NCBI GenBank assembly: GCA_014549065.1
Contig: JACDOX010000017.1
Span: forward strand, 6,502,808-6,566,807
Source: Cardinalis cardinalis
Taxonomy: Eukaryota > Chordata > Aves > Passeriformes > Cardinalidae
DNA length: 64,000 bases
Reading direction: 5' to 3'
This document shows positions 1-11,800 of this stretch, one piece after another. A model generated the notes under the pieces. That model made no database searches. It worked only from the letters and a program-made list of their open reading frames with translations, and was not told where the DNA came from. The stretch's first letter is position 1. Every line of letters begins with the position of its first letter. The position numbers and the translations under genes are program-made.

Positions 1-3000
1 GAACAGAAATGAAGGATATGTAAGTAAAGTGTATTTAGGAGCAACAACATAATTATTAGACAAGGACTAGCCTCAGTGCTCTTTAAAATGTCTCTCCATA
101 AAAGGTTTGCACCAATCCTATGCAGGGCACGGGAAGCAGCTCTGTTCTCTCCCTCCAGAGCAGCCCTCATGTCAGGAGCTGCCAGCCAGCCCCAAGTCAT
201 GCTAGCATGAATGGTATGCTGAATGCCCCGGTGCAGCAGGGCCCTGTCACCAGGCGCCTGCCTGGGGAGTCTTAGGACAGACACCCTTCAGAAATCCCTA
301 CATCAAACATTTTCTAGGGCAGTACAAAGCTATTGATGTTTGAGCAGAACTTTCAGCCCGGAGGAGTCAAGATCAATTTCACTAGTTGGTCTTCAGACAT
401 TAACACCTCATAAAAAGGATGCTCATGCCCTGCTTATCTGGAATGTGTCTTTAATTATCTTTTGGTATACACCTTTTGCAGCCCATTACTTACCAGTCAA
501 CACTGCTTTAATTATGGGCTTGGCAGTAACAGGCNGCTCTTACATTGTTGAAATAAAAATGCCAGAAAGCAACCCGGGAGAATTGCAAAGAGATTTCATG
601 TTCAAATGGAAAACGGTGGAATTCAGCAAAGGGACATGGATTCTCATTCACAAAGATTTCATACCATGAGCGGTACTCTCATGGCCAGGGGCACCCAGGG
701 ACCCTCCAGAGAACATGAGCAGACAAGTGAGGGTTGTGCTGTGCCCTGTTCCTCAGGGAAAGGAGCACTTCCAGCAGCCCCACTTGCTTTGAAAAGTAGT
801 TCAGTGTCCAGACATGTCCAGTTCCATGGGGTGCCAGCAGGATAAGCAGGATGGAGGCACATTTTGCACCTCGAGCAAAAAGAAGGCAAAATTTATGGCA
901 ATCCTTTATTTTCAAGAGTATTCATTCCCCAGTCCAGAACTGGCTCTTGAGGGAGCTGCCACCTATACTGAGCTTTCCCTAACAGTAAACACCTTTGTTA
1001 ATCCAAGGCATTGCTCTAGACCTTTCTCCTACCAGAAATAAATGTTGCTTCTAATGCTTGAAAGTGGAGGCAAAAAATATTNCTGAAAACACCATGCAAT
1101 TTTGGGACATAACAGTCTTGCTCTAGTTCACACTAAAAGCTATAGATTTCAAGGTGAAAAAGGCATTAGGCCCATTTCAGATAACTTGAAATAATTTTCC
1201 ACTTCAGTATTTCTTATATAAATATACAAAATAATTTAAATACTTTATGTGATGATTGTAAGGCTCTGAAATCCAAGGTAATAATAAAAAAAGACTGAAT
1301 GTCTGTCTCACCTGATATTTAACTCTTCACCAATGATGAAAACTGGATACNTGCCATGGGAAGGTAAAAAGAGTGACTCTCAGAATTTAGGATGTAGAGA
1401 AATAATGGGGTTTTAACTATTATGAAGGTAATGTGCAGGTTTTTTCCAGTACTTTCCTAACAGCTAATATTTGCTNTGTCTTTTTGACCCTCACTGAGCT
1501 TCCATTCTTATAGAATTATCTATCAAAACTCCAAAATCTCATTTCTGTGTTGTAATGGTAANCTGCTGTTAAATCTGAAAATAGTTCCTTACTTGTACTG
1601 TCACTATGCTGCCTACTGGTGAGTTTTTGAGTCCTGTGGCAATCTGGAAAGAAATTGTCGTCCCTGTCAAAGAGAAGGCTGCCTTAAATTTTAAAGGAAG
1701 TAAAACCCTAGATAATACCAAAGCTAAAGTATTTGTAAAAATTGTGTATTTTACTAAGTGGTAGCCCAGCAGTACCCAACATTTTTTCCAGGGCAGTAGG
1801 AAAAAAGTCTTAGAAGATGGATGTAGGATAGCTAGGAAAGTGGTNATCAGTGCCCCCAGCCTCATGCAATACAATGTCTCCTGCTCTGGTGGAGGAAAAA
1901 NCTGTGTTCTGTGGGACAGGCCTGCCTCCCACAGCCACACATAACACTGATCTGCAGCTTGGACAGGCTGAGCCTGAGTCTGTAAGGGTTAGGATGATCA
2001 CAGGGAAGGACAAATCAGCAGAGCAGAGTCCACACCAGAGCAGGAATGGGCTGGAGTAGGATTTCCCTGTTCAATAAGCCTAGTGAATAGATTATCAGTA
2101 TTCTTGACCCCATTGAACACACAGCAGAAAAGCCACACAGTCGTGCAGTAGGAAACCTGTGGTCAGTAAAATCCTGCTGCAGGAAACATTAAAAAATTGT
2201 GGATAAAATATCCTCCAGAAATCCAGCCTGGGCCTCCAGAGGGTTACTGAGCACAATTCAGTCTGGGAGCCCTCACTTGCTGCAGCACCACTGAGAGAAA
2301 GATGATTTCCTTTAAACGTCGTGATATTTCATGCCCAGTACAGTCAGGCTCACAGGCCACCTTATTTTACAGTAATCCTTTTCCCTGTACTCTGTGCTGT
2401 GTCCTTCCCTGTCTCCTTCCCTTTGTGAGAGAGTGTCTGTCATCGTCCTCACCCGTGCTGTTTATGTAACTGCAGATCTGTCCTGTGACTGATCAGCTCC
2501 AGAAGCACTACTGGACTCTCAGACCTGACAGGATCAGACCTCTGAACTGCAGATGTTTTAGGAAAAGGACTATCTTATTCTTGTGCTGACAGAATCCAAG
2601 CACACCACATGATAGTATAGAAATACAACAGATCTCAACATGGTAGTCTGCTGAACTTGATTATGATAACTAGTCACCTAAGGATGAGTGAATTTGGCCT
2701 TAAGGCTAGTCTGCTGGGACTGGAGACAAGTTGTCTGGAGTCTCCTCCTCCCTGTTTAAAGAACTATTGCTCTAACCTCCCTTGTCAATCCTATTCCTCT
2801 TCATCTCCCAAATAACATCCCCACCCATGTGGCTGTAGTGAAACATGCTTCCCACCTATCTCACCATCTCCTAGTGAGTNACCCCATTTCTTTGCTAGAT
2901 CTGTGCTGGCTTTTTGCTACTGCATTTAGTTTTTCCNTCACAATATTCCTATTCCAGACACATAGGAAAATATATTCAGGACTATAAAANTGTGTCAATT

Positions 3001-4831
3001 GATATGACTTGTTCATTAACTGAGAAGCACAAAAAAGATCCATTAGTTGGTCCCAATGGACCCTCAAGAACAGNAAACTAAATGGAAGGCTTTCCTTTTT
3101 CTCAACACTGCACTCTGTGTTTACTGCCATACCCCTTGGCAACANAAGGCAGTGTTTTTCCCAGTAGGAAGCAGTAATAGTTAGGAATTCCTTCAGAGAG
3201 AAAGAAGAAATAGTGTCAGATTCCAACACTATGTATTAAAATACACATGCACTGTCATGAAGTGGTTAAAGGCCAGAACAAGGCATCAAAATGCTNAGGG
3301 TTTGCTGGATATTTTCTCCTTCATCCTGTTATAATCAGTGTATGTGCTGTAGGATGCTGGTGTGCAGAGTCAGGGCACTGGACCTGTGTGAAATATGTTT
3401 TTGAATAGTCTAAGCTGCTCAGGGTTTTCCAACATGACCAATATGAATAAGGCTGTCATAATTTATCCTTGCAAAGTACATTCAGTTTTATTAAATATCC
3501 TCCCCAAATGACATAAAATCTTTCTTTGCTCCCATACTTGCAAAAAAAAATCTTGTAAAATGCTTGTAGTCCATTCATACNCAATTTTTAAAATTCCATC
3601 AGATCCATTTAGCATAAATCCAACATATTTCAAATGGACTTGTTACTTGTTAATATTTCATTTTTTAAAGCTACCTCAGAATAAAAAAAGACATCAGAGA
3701 CGTCCACAAAATATTTTCAGTAGGACTCAAGTTACTGACTTCCAGCAGATATGGGTAAAAACAAGTAGAGAACTGTAAACTGCACAGCCGTGGTCAAAAC
3801 TGAAGCTGTCTGTGCAACCTGGACTTCAAACTGGTGAGCCTTGGCTGTCTCTTGACAAAGGCTTATTAAGGCAATGTTGGTTGAAGCACATCATGATAAA
3901 GATGGTTGCTTCACCTTCCTCTTTAATAAGAGAAAAAAAACCCCACAGTGATACTGTTAGGATGAGCATATGGAACTCTGACATAAATTCACTTCTAAAA
4001 TGCACAAACTGAATTTGTAGTAAAATAAATGAGAATTTCATATGTTTATAACTTATAGGTGTTACCTAATTCTTAATCTTTGCAAAGAATAAAGTATTTA
4101 GCTGGGACCTTTAAAGCTGACAATCTCCAACACTTGAATTATGCTCATAATTGTGTTTAAAATATGATAGAAGAGAAGTAGTTTTATCAAACACCCAAGG
4201 AATCCAGTGACAAAGGAGAAGGATTCAGCAGACTTATGCAAAGATTAACTCACTCCAAGTTGCAAAGGCTATTCACCACAGTATCAAACAGAATTACTAN
4301 TGCACATTGTTTCCTATTATGTACATCTCATTACACTCAACATTTCCTGTATGGGAATTTGTTGAAAATCTTGTCCATTAACCTAAAAATTTAATGCTTG
4401 TCAAATTGCAACACAAATTATTTTAAAAGACCATACTTTTCCTTAGCTTCTCTAGTCTTAGAACTAAAAGATTAAGGTGATACAATTCTGAGTCCCCACT
4501 AAAAATTAAAAATGACAGGTTAACTAGCTACATTAGGAACCAGACATTGCTTGCAGTGGTTTCNTTATAGCACTGTGCCATTTAGCTCTGATTTTAAAAA
4601 AAGTCCTGTTGATAATTCTATTTCCTTAGGTGACTTGCCCTGAATGTATCCCATCTCTTGTACCAGCTTCAAATCCAGTTTAAAATAGGCTCCAGTTTAT
4701 TTCCAAGTAACATCCTAAGAAAAGCTCAGTCCCTAAATCCTTACTTATAAGAAAGTTGCCGTTTAAACAAGTCACCTCACTGACTCTAGCATGATGACTC
4801 ATGCCATAAAATTCGTTCTGAATTTGACTAA

Positions 4832-4866
4832 TCCTCCCTCCCTCCCCCTCCTCCTTTTTTTTTTTT
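4832..4866 (+). repeat. Pyrimidine-rich simple tract
   Basis: Runs of CCT/CCCT are followed by an uninterrupted T run of about a dozen bases. This is low-complexity sequence. It could be a slipped-strand simple repeat or the tail of an old retroposed copy, and nothing distinguishes the two. Confidence 0.6.
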
Positions 4867-5529
4867 AAGGAATTTTAAAAGACAGGGAAGAGCTAACGTG
4901 TCTCTATCTAGTCTCTGGCATCCACCAAGAACACCAAACAAAAGAGGCCGACTACCTGGCAAATACCCTTTGTACTTCCCGATGGAAGTGAGATAGCCAA
5001 TATCTCTAAGTTAGAGATAGCAAATGTTTCTAAACTGAAGAGGCAACAGTTTCCAAAGTAGAAATCTCAGAAGTTATGGTAAAATAGTTTTATTTTCTGT
5101 AAACTCAGCAAAGTGAATTTATTCTGCATTTTTTCAACAATTCACATAACAGTGTTTGGGATTTGTTGTTTCAAGTTTAGATTATACCTGTCAATAAATG
5201 CAATTCACTGACAAATAACATTTCCAATGCTGAAGGCACAAAGATAACTAATCTGTCAAAAATATGATGGCAGAATTGCAAACCTTTGCAAAATATGATA
5301 GAGCAAGCTTTTCAGCTACTCTGGGAAATGACTCCCTCAAAATTAGTCATCAGATGTATCTCACAACACCTAAGAAACACAAGAAAGATTAACCACTGAA
5401 AGCTGTGGACTTTCTGTTTTATGACACCTTCAAGGTAAGACAAAATGCCCCTTGAAACGTGTCCTGTAAGTNCAAGTCACTGACCTCTATTCAGAGAAAC
5501 AAGGGAATATTTAATGGCGTGTGCTGGCC

Positions 5530-5575
5530 AGACTAGATGATGCTACAGGTCTTNTGGCTTTAAATTATTACAACT
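5530..5575 (+). repeat. Possible CR1-like 3' tail remnant
   Basis: The words GACTAGATGATG and GGTCTT followed by GGCTTTAAATTATT resemble the 3' untranslated end of avian CR1 LINEs, where ACTAGATGAT and GGTCTCTTCCAA-type words sit just before the terminal repeat. The match is short and degraded. Confidence 0.3.
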
Positions 5576-5960
5576 GGAGCTACATTCAGTTTCTTAAATA
5601 CTCTAATACTTAAATACTTAAAGACACCTCTCTTTGTCAAGAGAAATAGCCTGTTTTAAAGTCAGGTCAAAGACACNGTCCTGGACCAGAAATGGAATCT
5701 CTGAATGTCCAGCCCCCAAGAAAGGCCTGAGCAGGGAGTTGTCTTCATGAACTATTTCACATTCAGGTCCAAGGCTGCTGAGGTGCCAGGGCTGGTAGAG
5801 CTGCCCATGACAGTCAACAAGGCTGGCAGCGAGTGGGGGCTGCTGCCCCACATGAAGCTGGAAGAATATCACTTAATAAAAAGANATATTAATTANTTTT
5901 GGCAACAGAGAAACAAAAGTAAGCCAGCTCCCTGTCCTCTGCCCATGGTGCGGGCGGTCC

Positions 5961-6800
5961 TCANTGGAGTGTGGCAGTACGGGTGACAAGACACCGTCTC
6001 TGACCCCGCCTGGCCCCCCAGGCCAGTCTAACGAGGCTCATGCAGCAGCAGCGGCTGGTGCTGACAGCCCGTGCCTTGGCTGTGCATCCACCGCCCTCTG
6101 CAGCCACCGCNNNNNNNNNNNNNNNNNNNNNNNNNNNNNNNNNNNNNNNNNNNNNNNNNNNNNNNNNNNNNNNNNNNNNNNNNNNNNNNNNNNNNNNNNN
6201 NNNNNNNNNNNNNNNNNNNNNNNNNNNNNNNNNNNNNNNNNNNNNNNNNNNNNNNNNNNNNNNNNNNNNNNNNNNNNNNNNNNNNNNNNNNNNNNNNNNN
6301 NNNNNNNNNNNNNNNNNNNNNNNNNNNNNNNNNNNNNNNNNNNNNNNNNNNNNNNNNNNNNNNNNNNNNNNNNNNNNNNNNNNNNNNNNNNNNNNNNNNN
6401 NNNNNNNNNNNNNNNNNNNNNNNNNNNNNNNNNNNNNNNNNNNNNNNNNNNNNNNNNNNNNNNNNNNNNNNNNNNNNNNNNNNNNNNNNNNNNNNNNNNN
6501 NNNNNNNNNNNNNNNNNNNNNNNNNNNNNNNNNNNNNNNNNNNNNNNNNNNNNNNNNNNNNNNNNNNNNNNNNNNNNNNNNNNNNNNNNNNNNNNNNNNN
6601 NNNNNNNNNNNNNNNNNNNNNNNNNNNNNNNNNNNNNNNNNNNNNNNNNNNNNNNNNNNNNNNNGCCTTTGCCTGCGTGCCCAAGCACGCGGGACCGCGG
6701 GGAGGGTCCCGGGCCGGGCACGGCGGGCTCTCCTGGTGCGAGTCCCAGGCTCTCCTGCCACACAGCTCGGCCCGGATCAGGATGTCAGCTTCGTCTTTGG
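5961..6800. promoter_or_regulatory. CpG-island-like block interrupted by an assembly gap
   Basis: Sequence on both sides of the gap is GC-rich with many CpG dinucleotides, for example GCACGCGGGACCGCGG just after it, and stands out from the AT-rich surroundings. This suggests a CpG-island promoter or first exon whose core is missing. No splice-consistent exon can be called from the remaining edges. Frames that appear open across the gap are only open because N is untranslatable. Confidence 0.45.
6111..6664. other. Assembly gap (554 N)
   Basis: A continuous run of N. Such gaps are common in GC-rich avian promoter sequence, and both edges here are GC-rich. Nothing can be said about its content. 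Confidence 0.99.
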
Positions 6801-7489
6801 AGAAGCAATTGTGTAGAATGTTCTAAAGAGGGAGAAATTAACNAACGGGCTACTAAAAAACAAACCAAAGCAGAGCATACCAAACAAATCCGGAAGAAAA
6901 AAAACCCACAAAAAGTTTGATTTCAGAAATGTCTCTCAGATACTAAGATGTAAATGGGCCACACACTTTTCTCTCCTGCATCAGCAAAGCAACACACGGA
7001 AATTTATGAATCAGGTTTAAGTTCACATAGCCAACTTAGGCTATAGGGTTTTGTAGAGGAGATTCCCAGCAACCGTTTTAGCACAGCAGGATTTTTTACC
7101 AAACTCTCTTGTAATCTCCAAAGAACATCCCAGAAAAAAGGAGGGAAAAAAGGGGCGGGGGGAAGCACAGGTATGTCATTAACACATAATTAACAGGGCA
7201 ATGTGTTTAACTTTCATTCAAGGAGAAACAAGAGCACAGCNAACATTTTACAGCGTCTCTACACTGTCAGTCATGCCAAGCAAACGAGTAGCAAAGCTCA
7301 AAGGAAAGCACAAACCCGCCCAATCCACCCCCCAACGATTCTACCCCTGAGCACCTTTCCCAAGGGCACATTCCCAAAAGGGCACAGGATAGAAAATGCT
7401 GGACTTAATACGCTTTGAATCGCCAGTTTTCAAAAGGGAAGGCACTCTGTACAGTTCTAGACAGAGACTGAACAGCCCAGTGGTAGGAA

Positions 7490-7780
7490 GGTCAGTAGCT
7501 TTTGTTTTCCCCCAGGAGCGAGCGCCAGTGCAGTCTGCGGCCCGGGTGCGCTGCGGCNGGGACAGCGCGGTGTGCCCGGACGCTCCCGCGCGCTCCGGGG
7601 ACAGCCGGGAGCCGCCTCCGCCCGCGGCCCCGCTCGGCGCCACCAGAGGGCGCTCCGGGCCCTGCGGCGCGGGCCGGGCCGGGGCTGCCCGGGAGCCGGG
7701 GGCGCATCGCGCTCCGCCTCTGCTGCGATTGCCCCGTTTCCTGCATTTCCTCGCCCCTAGGCAAACCCTGCAGGAAAGCA
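7490..7780. promoter_or_regulatory. CpG island upstream of the CR1 insertion
   Basis: A dense CpG stretch (GGCCCGGGTGCGCTGCGG, GCGCGCTCCGGGG and similar) of roughly 290 bases. It is separated from the TMEM254 promoter island only by the CR1 fragment at 7842-8450. It may be the distal half of one larger island, or a separate promoter belonging to transcription leftwards. No exon could be defined in it. Confidence 0.6.
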
Positions 7781-7841
7781 GCAACGAGTCAAGTTCAAAA
7801 GCTCACTCCAGCTTCTGTGCTGTTCCACGCTGCGTTCGGTA

Positions 7842-8450
7842 CAGAATCGCAGAATCGATTAGGTTGGAAAAGCAATCTGTGACTGAACACCGCCTTGTCA
7901 ACTAGAGCATGGCACGGAGTGCCCCGTTCAGTCTTTTCTTAAACACCTCCACCACCTCCCTAGGCAGCCCGTTTCGGTGTCTAATCACCCCAAACTGCCC
8001 TACTGTGGTTCTGGACTGCCCTGGGACAAGGGACCAATTCCCACCTGGCGCACCCTCCTTTCTGGCCGTTGTACAGTGTGATAAGGTTTCCCCAGGCTAA
8101 ACAACCCCAGCTCCCTCAGCTGCTCCTCGTAGTGCTTGTGTTCTAGACCCCTCAGCAGCCTTGCTTCCCTTCTCTGGACACATTCCAGCAGCTCAAAATC
8201 CTTCCCTAACTGAGGGGCCCCAAACTGGACACAGCACTCGAGGTGGGGCCTCACCAGTGCCAAGTATAGGGGAATGATCCCTTGCCTGGTCCAGCTGGCC
8301 ACACTATTGCTGATCTAGGCCAGGATGGCATTGGCCTTCGGGGCGCAGCGGGCACCCGGCTGGCTCACGTTCAGCCAGTGCCGAGGAGCACCCCCGGTCC
8401 TTCTCCGCTGGGACACTTCCCAACCACCCTGCCCGCAGCTTGGGCCTGCA
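7842..8450 (-). mobile_element. CR1 LINE, 5'-truncated fragment (3' end of ORF2 plus 3' UTR)
   Basis: Read on the minus strand, the element ends at 7842 in two copies of the octamer whose plus-strand form is CAGAATCG, the typical CR1 3' terminal repeat. The translated part on the minus strand (about 8090-8300) contains ALVRPHLE, CVQF, LLRGLEHK and ELGLFSLGK. These match the C-terminal end of CR1 reverse-transcriptase ORF2, and an upstream continuation carries an in-frame TAG near 8320. It is a dead 5'-truncated copy of about 0.6 kb. It lies between two CpG-rich blocks and ends about 220 bp before the TMEM254 start codon. Confidence 0.92.
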
Positions 8451-8509
8451 GAGGCCAAGCGCAAGGAGGCGATGCTCGGTCACACCGGGTATTGACAGTC
8501 GGTCACACA

Positions 8510-8800
8510 CATCGCTGCCGGGCCGCTCCCCGGCCGGGCCCGAGGGCAGTGCCCGCCCGGCGCCGGGCGAGGCCGCCGCCTCCGCCCGCCGGGCCCGCCC
8601 CGGCCCCGCCTCCCTCAGCCCGGCCTTAGCGGCGGCGGCGCGGCCTCCGCTCACAGCGCGGCCCGGCGGCATGGCGGCGGCGGCGGCGGAGCGCGGCCGC
8701 GATGGCAGCTGCCACTTCCAGCGCTCCCGGCTCATCTGGATGGTCGCCATCATCTTCGGCATGATCCTCCTCGGCGTAAGGAGCGGCGCGGGGAGGGAGG
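8510..8800 (+). promoter_or_regulatory. TMEM254: TMEM254 CpG-island promoter and 5' UTR
   Basis: Very GC- and CpG-rich sequence (GGGCCCGCCCCGGCCCCGCC and similar, with GC-box-like words) surrounds the first exon. No TATA box is seen, as expected for a housekeeping CpG-island promoter. Transcription probably starts within about 150 bp upstream of the ATG at 8671. Confidence 0.75.
8671..8775 (+). CDS. TMEM254: TMEM254 coding exon 1
   Basis: Encodes residues 1-35, starting MAAAAAERGRDG and ending with the first part of TM1 (MILLG). The exon ends in phase 0 at GGC|GTAAGG. Confidence 0.92.
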
Positions 8801-11800
8801 GAGATCGGTCAGAAACCGCGGGGTGCGTGGAATAGGTGCCCTGCTCTGTCCCCGTATCCGCGGAAACGCCGCTCCCTAAAATAAACGGGGAGAAAAAGGA
8901 AACTGGAGGTGTTGCTTTGGCCAGGCAGGGAGGAGGCTGGACAGAGCCGTGCAGGAAGGCCAGAGGGAGGGAGAAAGCAGCTGGTCTGCGCAGGGAAGCG
9001 AGGCCGTGGCGCTGGAGACGCGTCCCGGGCCCGGTCAGAGCATCCCGGGCGCGGCAGCAGCGAGGGCTTGCGGGGCAGGTGCCTGGGAAACGGGCTGCAG
9101 CATTCCCAGAACTGGGAGCTGAGGCACCGAGCATCAGCACAGCCCGCTCCGGACAGCTGGGGGGCATGTCAGTCCCTAAGGTGCATTTACAGGGGAGGGC
9201 TTTGGGCACAGGCTGTACGAACTGGTGGTGTTGGAAAACACACGAGTTCAGTCACCAGGTTGTGTTAATTTCCAAAAACAGACTTCAGCTAAGTTCGTTT
9301 GGATTACTGGAGCAGGGATATTAATGGCTTTTTGATCTATCTGTCAAGTTTATGAAAGTTGTCCCTTGACTTTCACATGGTCCAATTTTCTGTTTGCACA
9401 GATTTTCTAACCTTGGGAACCACAGCTGTAAAAATGATAGTCAAGGCACNTCAAGCCACTCACAAAACGATTTTTGAGCTGTTTCAAGAAACAGAATGAG
9501 CTTTAAGCAGATTCCCTGTTTAAAATCATCACCTCGCCACATCTTTGGCATAGCTAAATTTACATATAGTGAGAAACTGCAGTGTTGATATACCAGAAGC
9601 AAGATAAGGCAGTGTGAACTTTGGCCTGGTGCTTACCTTAGGTCCCCAGTGGCCTCTGAAGAGCACAGCTCATCCCTCACTGCCTGCTTCTCCTCCAGCT
9701 TGTGGAAATGGGCGTGCACACTGCTAAACACTGTGGACAGCTCTGTGACATGAGAGAGAAACCGGGAAGGAAATTCTGCATCTCTGGTCTTGCGATTTGT
9801 GCTCAGCTTTCTTCTGTGCCCTGTTAAAAATAAACAAAAATTTGACATTTTCTTTTTTAGGNGATGAAAGAAGAAAGATTGATCCCCTAGTTTTAGATAG
9901 TTATTCCTCCTAAACAGTGTATTCATTGTTTGGCCTCCTCAGGTCACTTGCCTCAGATTAACTTCTTCAGGACAAAGACAATGTAGGTTTTGCAGCTTCC
10001 ATGTCTAATAGGTAATGAGCTTANAACTTAAATACCACTTAACATGCAGATGCACTCTTGGTCCCCAGACAGCAACCTTAAACTTATCCCCTTGGCATCT
10101 GGTATGTCAAGGAATAGAAATTTCCTTGTTGGAATCTTTCAAAGGCNACAGGAAGAATATGGTCCTTGGACAAGGTTAATGGAATGAAAGAACTTATGTA
10201 CTGTGAATAAATGAGCTCTTAACTCAGGGGGCTCAAAAAAAAAGCTGTTTTGAAGGTTAAATTGATAGTACTTCTACCTTGAAGTAAGATAACTTTTTTT
10301 TTTTTCCAGTGGGTAACACTTTGGCCTTCAACTATACCTTATAGTTACTTGGGATTATTTGGTACCTTCCTTAATTATTTAGTGGAACACCACCACAAAT
10401 GGGTATGCTACGGGTAAGTTATATTTGACTGTGTAATTTTGCCTCTCTCTGACTCCTGTATGTAGTCTGTATTAGCTGGCTTTCCTGTAACCCAGTTGTT
10501 AATTAGATTTAAAGAGCTCTGCTTTCAAGCTCATTACAATTAAGGGTGTGGGGTAATAAGTATGTAGAGGACTAGACAGGCTAAGACCAGTTTGATAGTT
10601 TAAAAATTCAACTTAGAATTTGGCATCACTGATAGTTTAACAAGAAAGGGAAAAATGTTAAGATACTACTTTTGATGACAATTATTAGTCCAAAGTTATA
10701 CTTGTACCATCTACTGCAAGTCTTTTTCTTCTCTAGTTGTTACACAGCAGTCCAATTCTTTCTTTAGGAATCTTTTTTATACAGTTTCAATTAAAGAACA
10801 TTTTCTACCCTGNTCTTCACCTGATCTACATGAGAAATAACCTGCTGAACAAACTGCATAGTGCTGTTTTGCTGGGTTACAAAACTTAGTTTTTGCTACT
10901 GTAATTANCAAATGAGCCAGAAAATATTTCCTTGAGCTCACTGGCTTCCTGTAAAGACAGAAATAAGTAGGGCTTTCTTGTTTATTTTATGTATCATGTA
11001 GAACCTTCATCTTTTCTCAGAGCATCTTTTGCTTTAGCAAGGTATTTAATTGATCCTAACTGAATATCTTATCTTTTTTTTTTTCCTACAAAAGCATCTA
11101 TATAAAAATTTGTAGGCCAAGTGTGGCTTATCAAGTCACATTATATGTTCTGAATCTATACACACAGTTGTCTTCGTAGAACTAAATCTGTAAAAACTTA
11201 AGTAGCTCCTTAGGACCACTAAAAATACTTATGTAAGTAAAAGGATAGATTTTGCTTGCTTAACTAAGATTAACTTGTACTGCTTTCACTAAGCATTTGG
11301 CTTTTTGGCTTAATCTGATTGCTGAAAATTTTGGAAGCCTAGTGGATGCTTCAAATGGCAGGTCAAGGCTTATTGCACAAGTCACAATTGCTCTCATTTT
11401 CTCAGTGGGCTTCAGTTGCTTTTAAGTGTACACTTGTGGGGTTTTTTCAAGATGAAAAACACCCCTTCCTTTCTAGGTTAAAATAGGTTGTTGCTTCAGT
11501 GCTTCCAGATTTATATTCTCTGCATAATGCATCTTTGATACAACAGTCTTCTCCCTGATTTTCAGCAACATAAACCATGTTTTCTTCCACCAGGTTCTGG
11601 ATATCCTGGTTGATTCACATAGTGGAAGCCCTCTACGGTATTAAGTTATGCCAGTAAGTTGTTNCCTCCTCTCACTCCAACATAGGTGCTCTGTAAGGGG
11701 TTTCTGAATCAAGTAACATAAGCTACAGACTGACTGTGGTGGCTCTCAGCTGCAGTCACTTCAGAGGATNCTGGTAAAATTCTTGCTGCAGTGATAGTTT

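Larger units (their letters stand above)
1..5960. other. Intergenic DNA, no gene recognised
   Basis: About 6 kb of AT-rich sequence. Open frames are short, mostly begin at non-ATG codons, show no family I recognise and are not bordered by convincing splice sites. The only structure seen is a pyrimidine tract near 4832-4866 and a possible CR1-like tail near 5530-5575, both listed separately. Confidence 0.6.

Noticed and set aside
340..669. 109-codon plus-strand frame with a hydrophobic stretch
   Set aside because: It begins at a TTG codon, has no flanking promoter or splice structure, and I recognise no family in it. Its length is unremarkable for chance in 64 kb.
5961..6826. Several frames of 218-266 codons on both strands across the gap
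   Set aside because: Nearly all of their length is N, so they are open only because the gap cannot be translated.
8304..9209. 301-codon minus-strand frame
   Set aside because: It lies antisense to TMEM254 exon 1 in CpG-island sequence, where stop codons are rare, and runs into the CR1 copy. Composition explains it.
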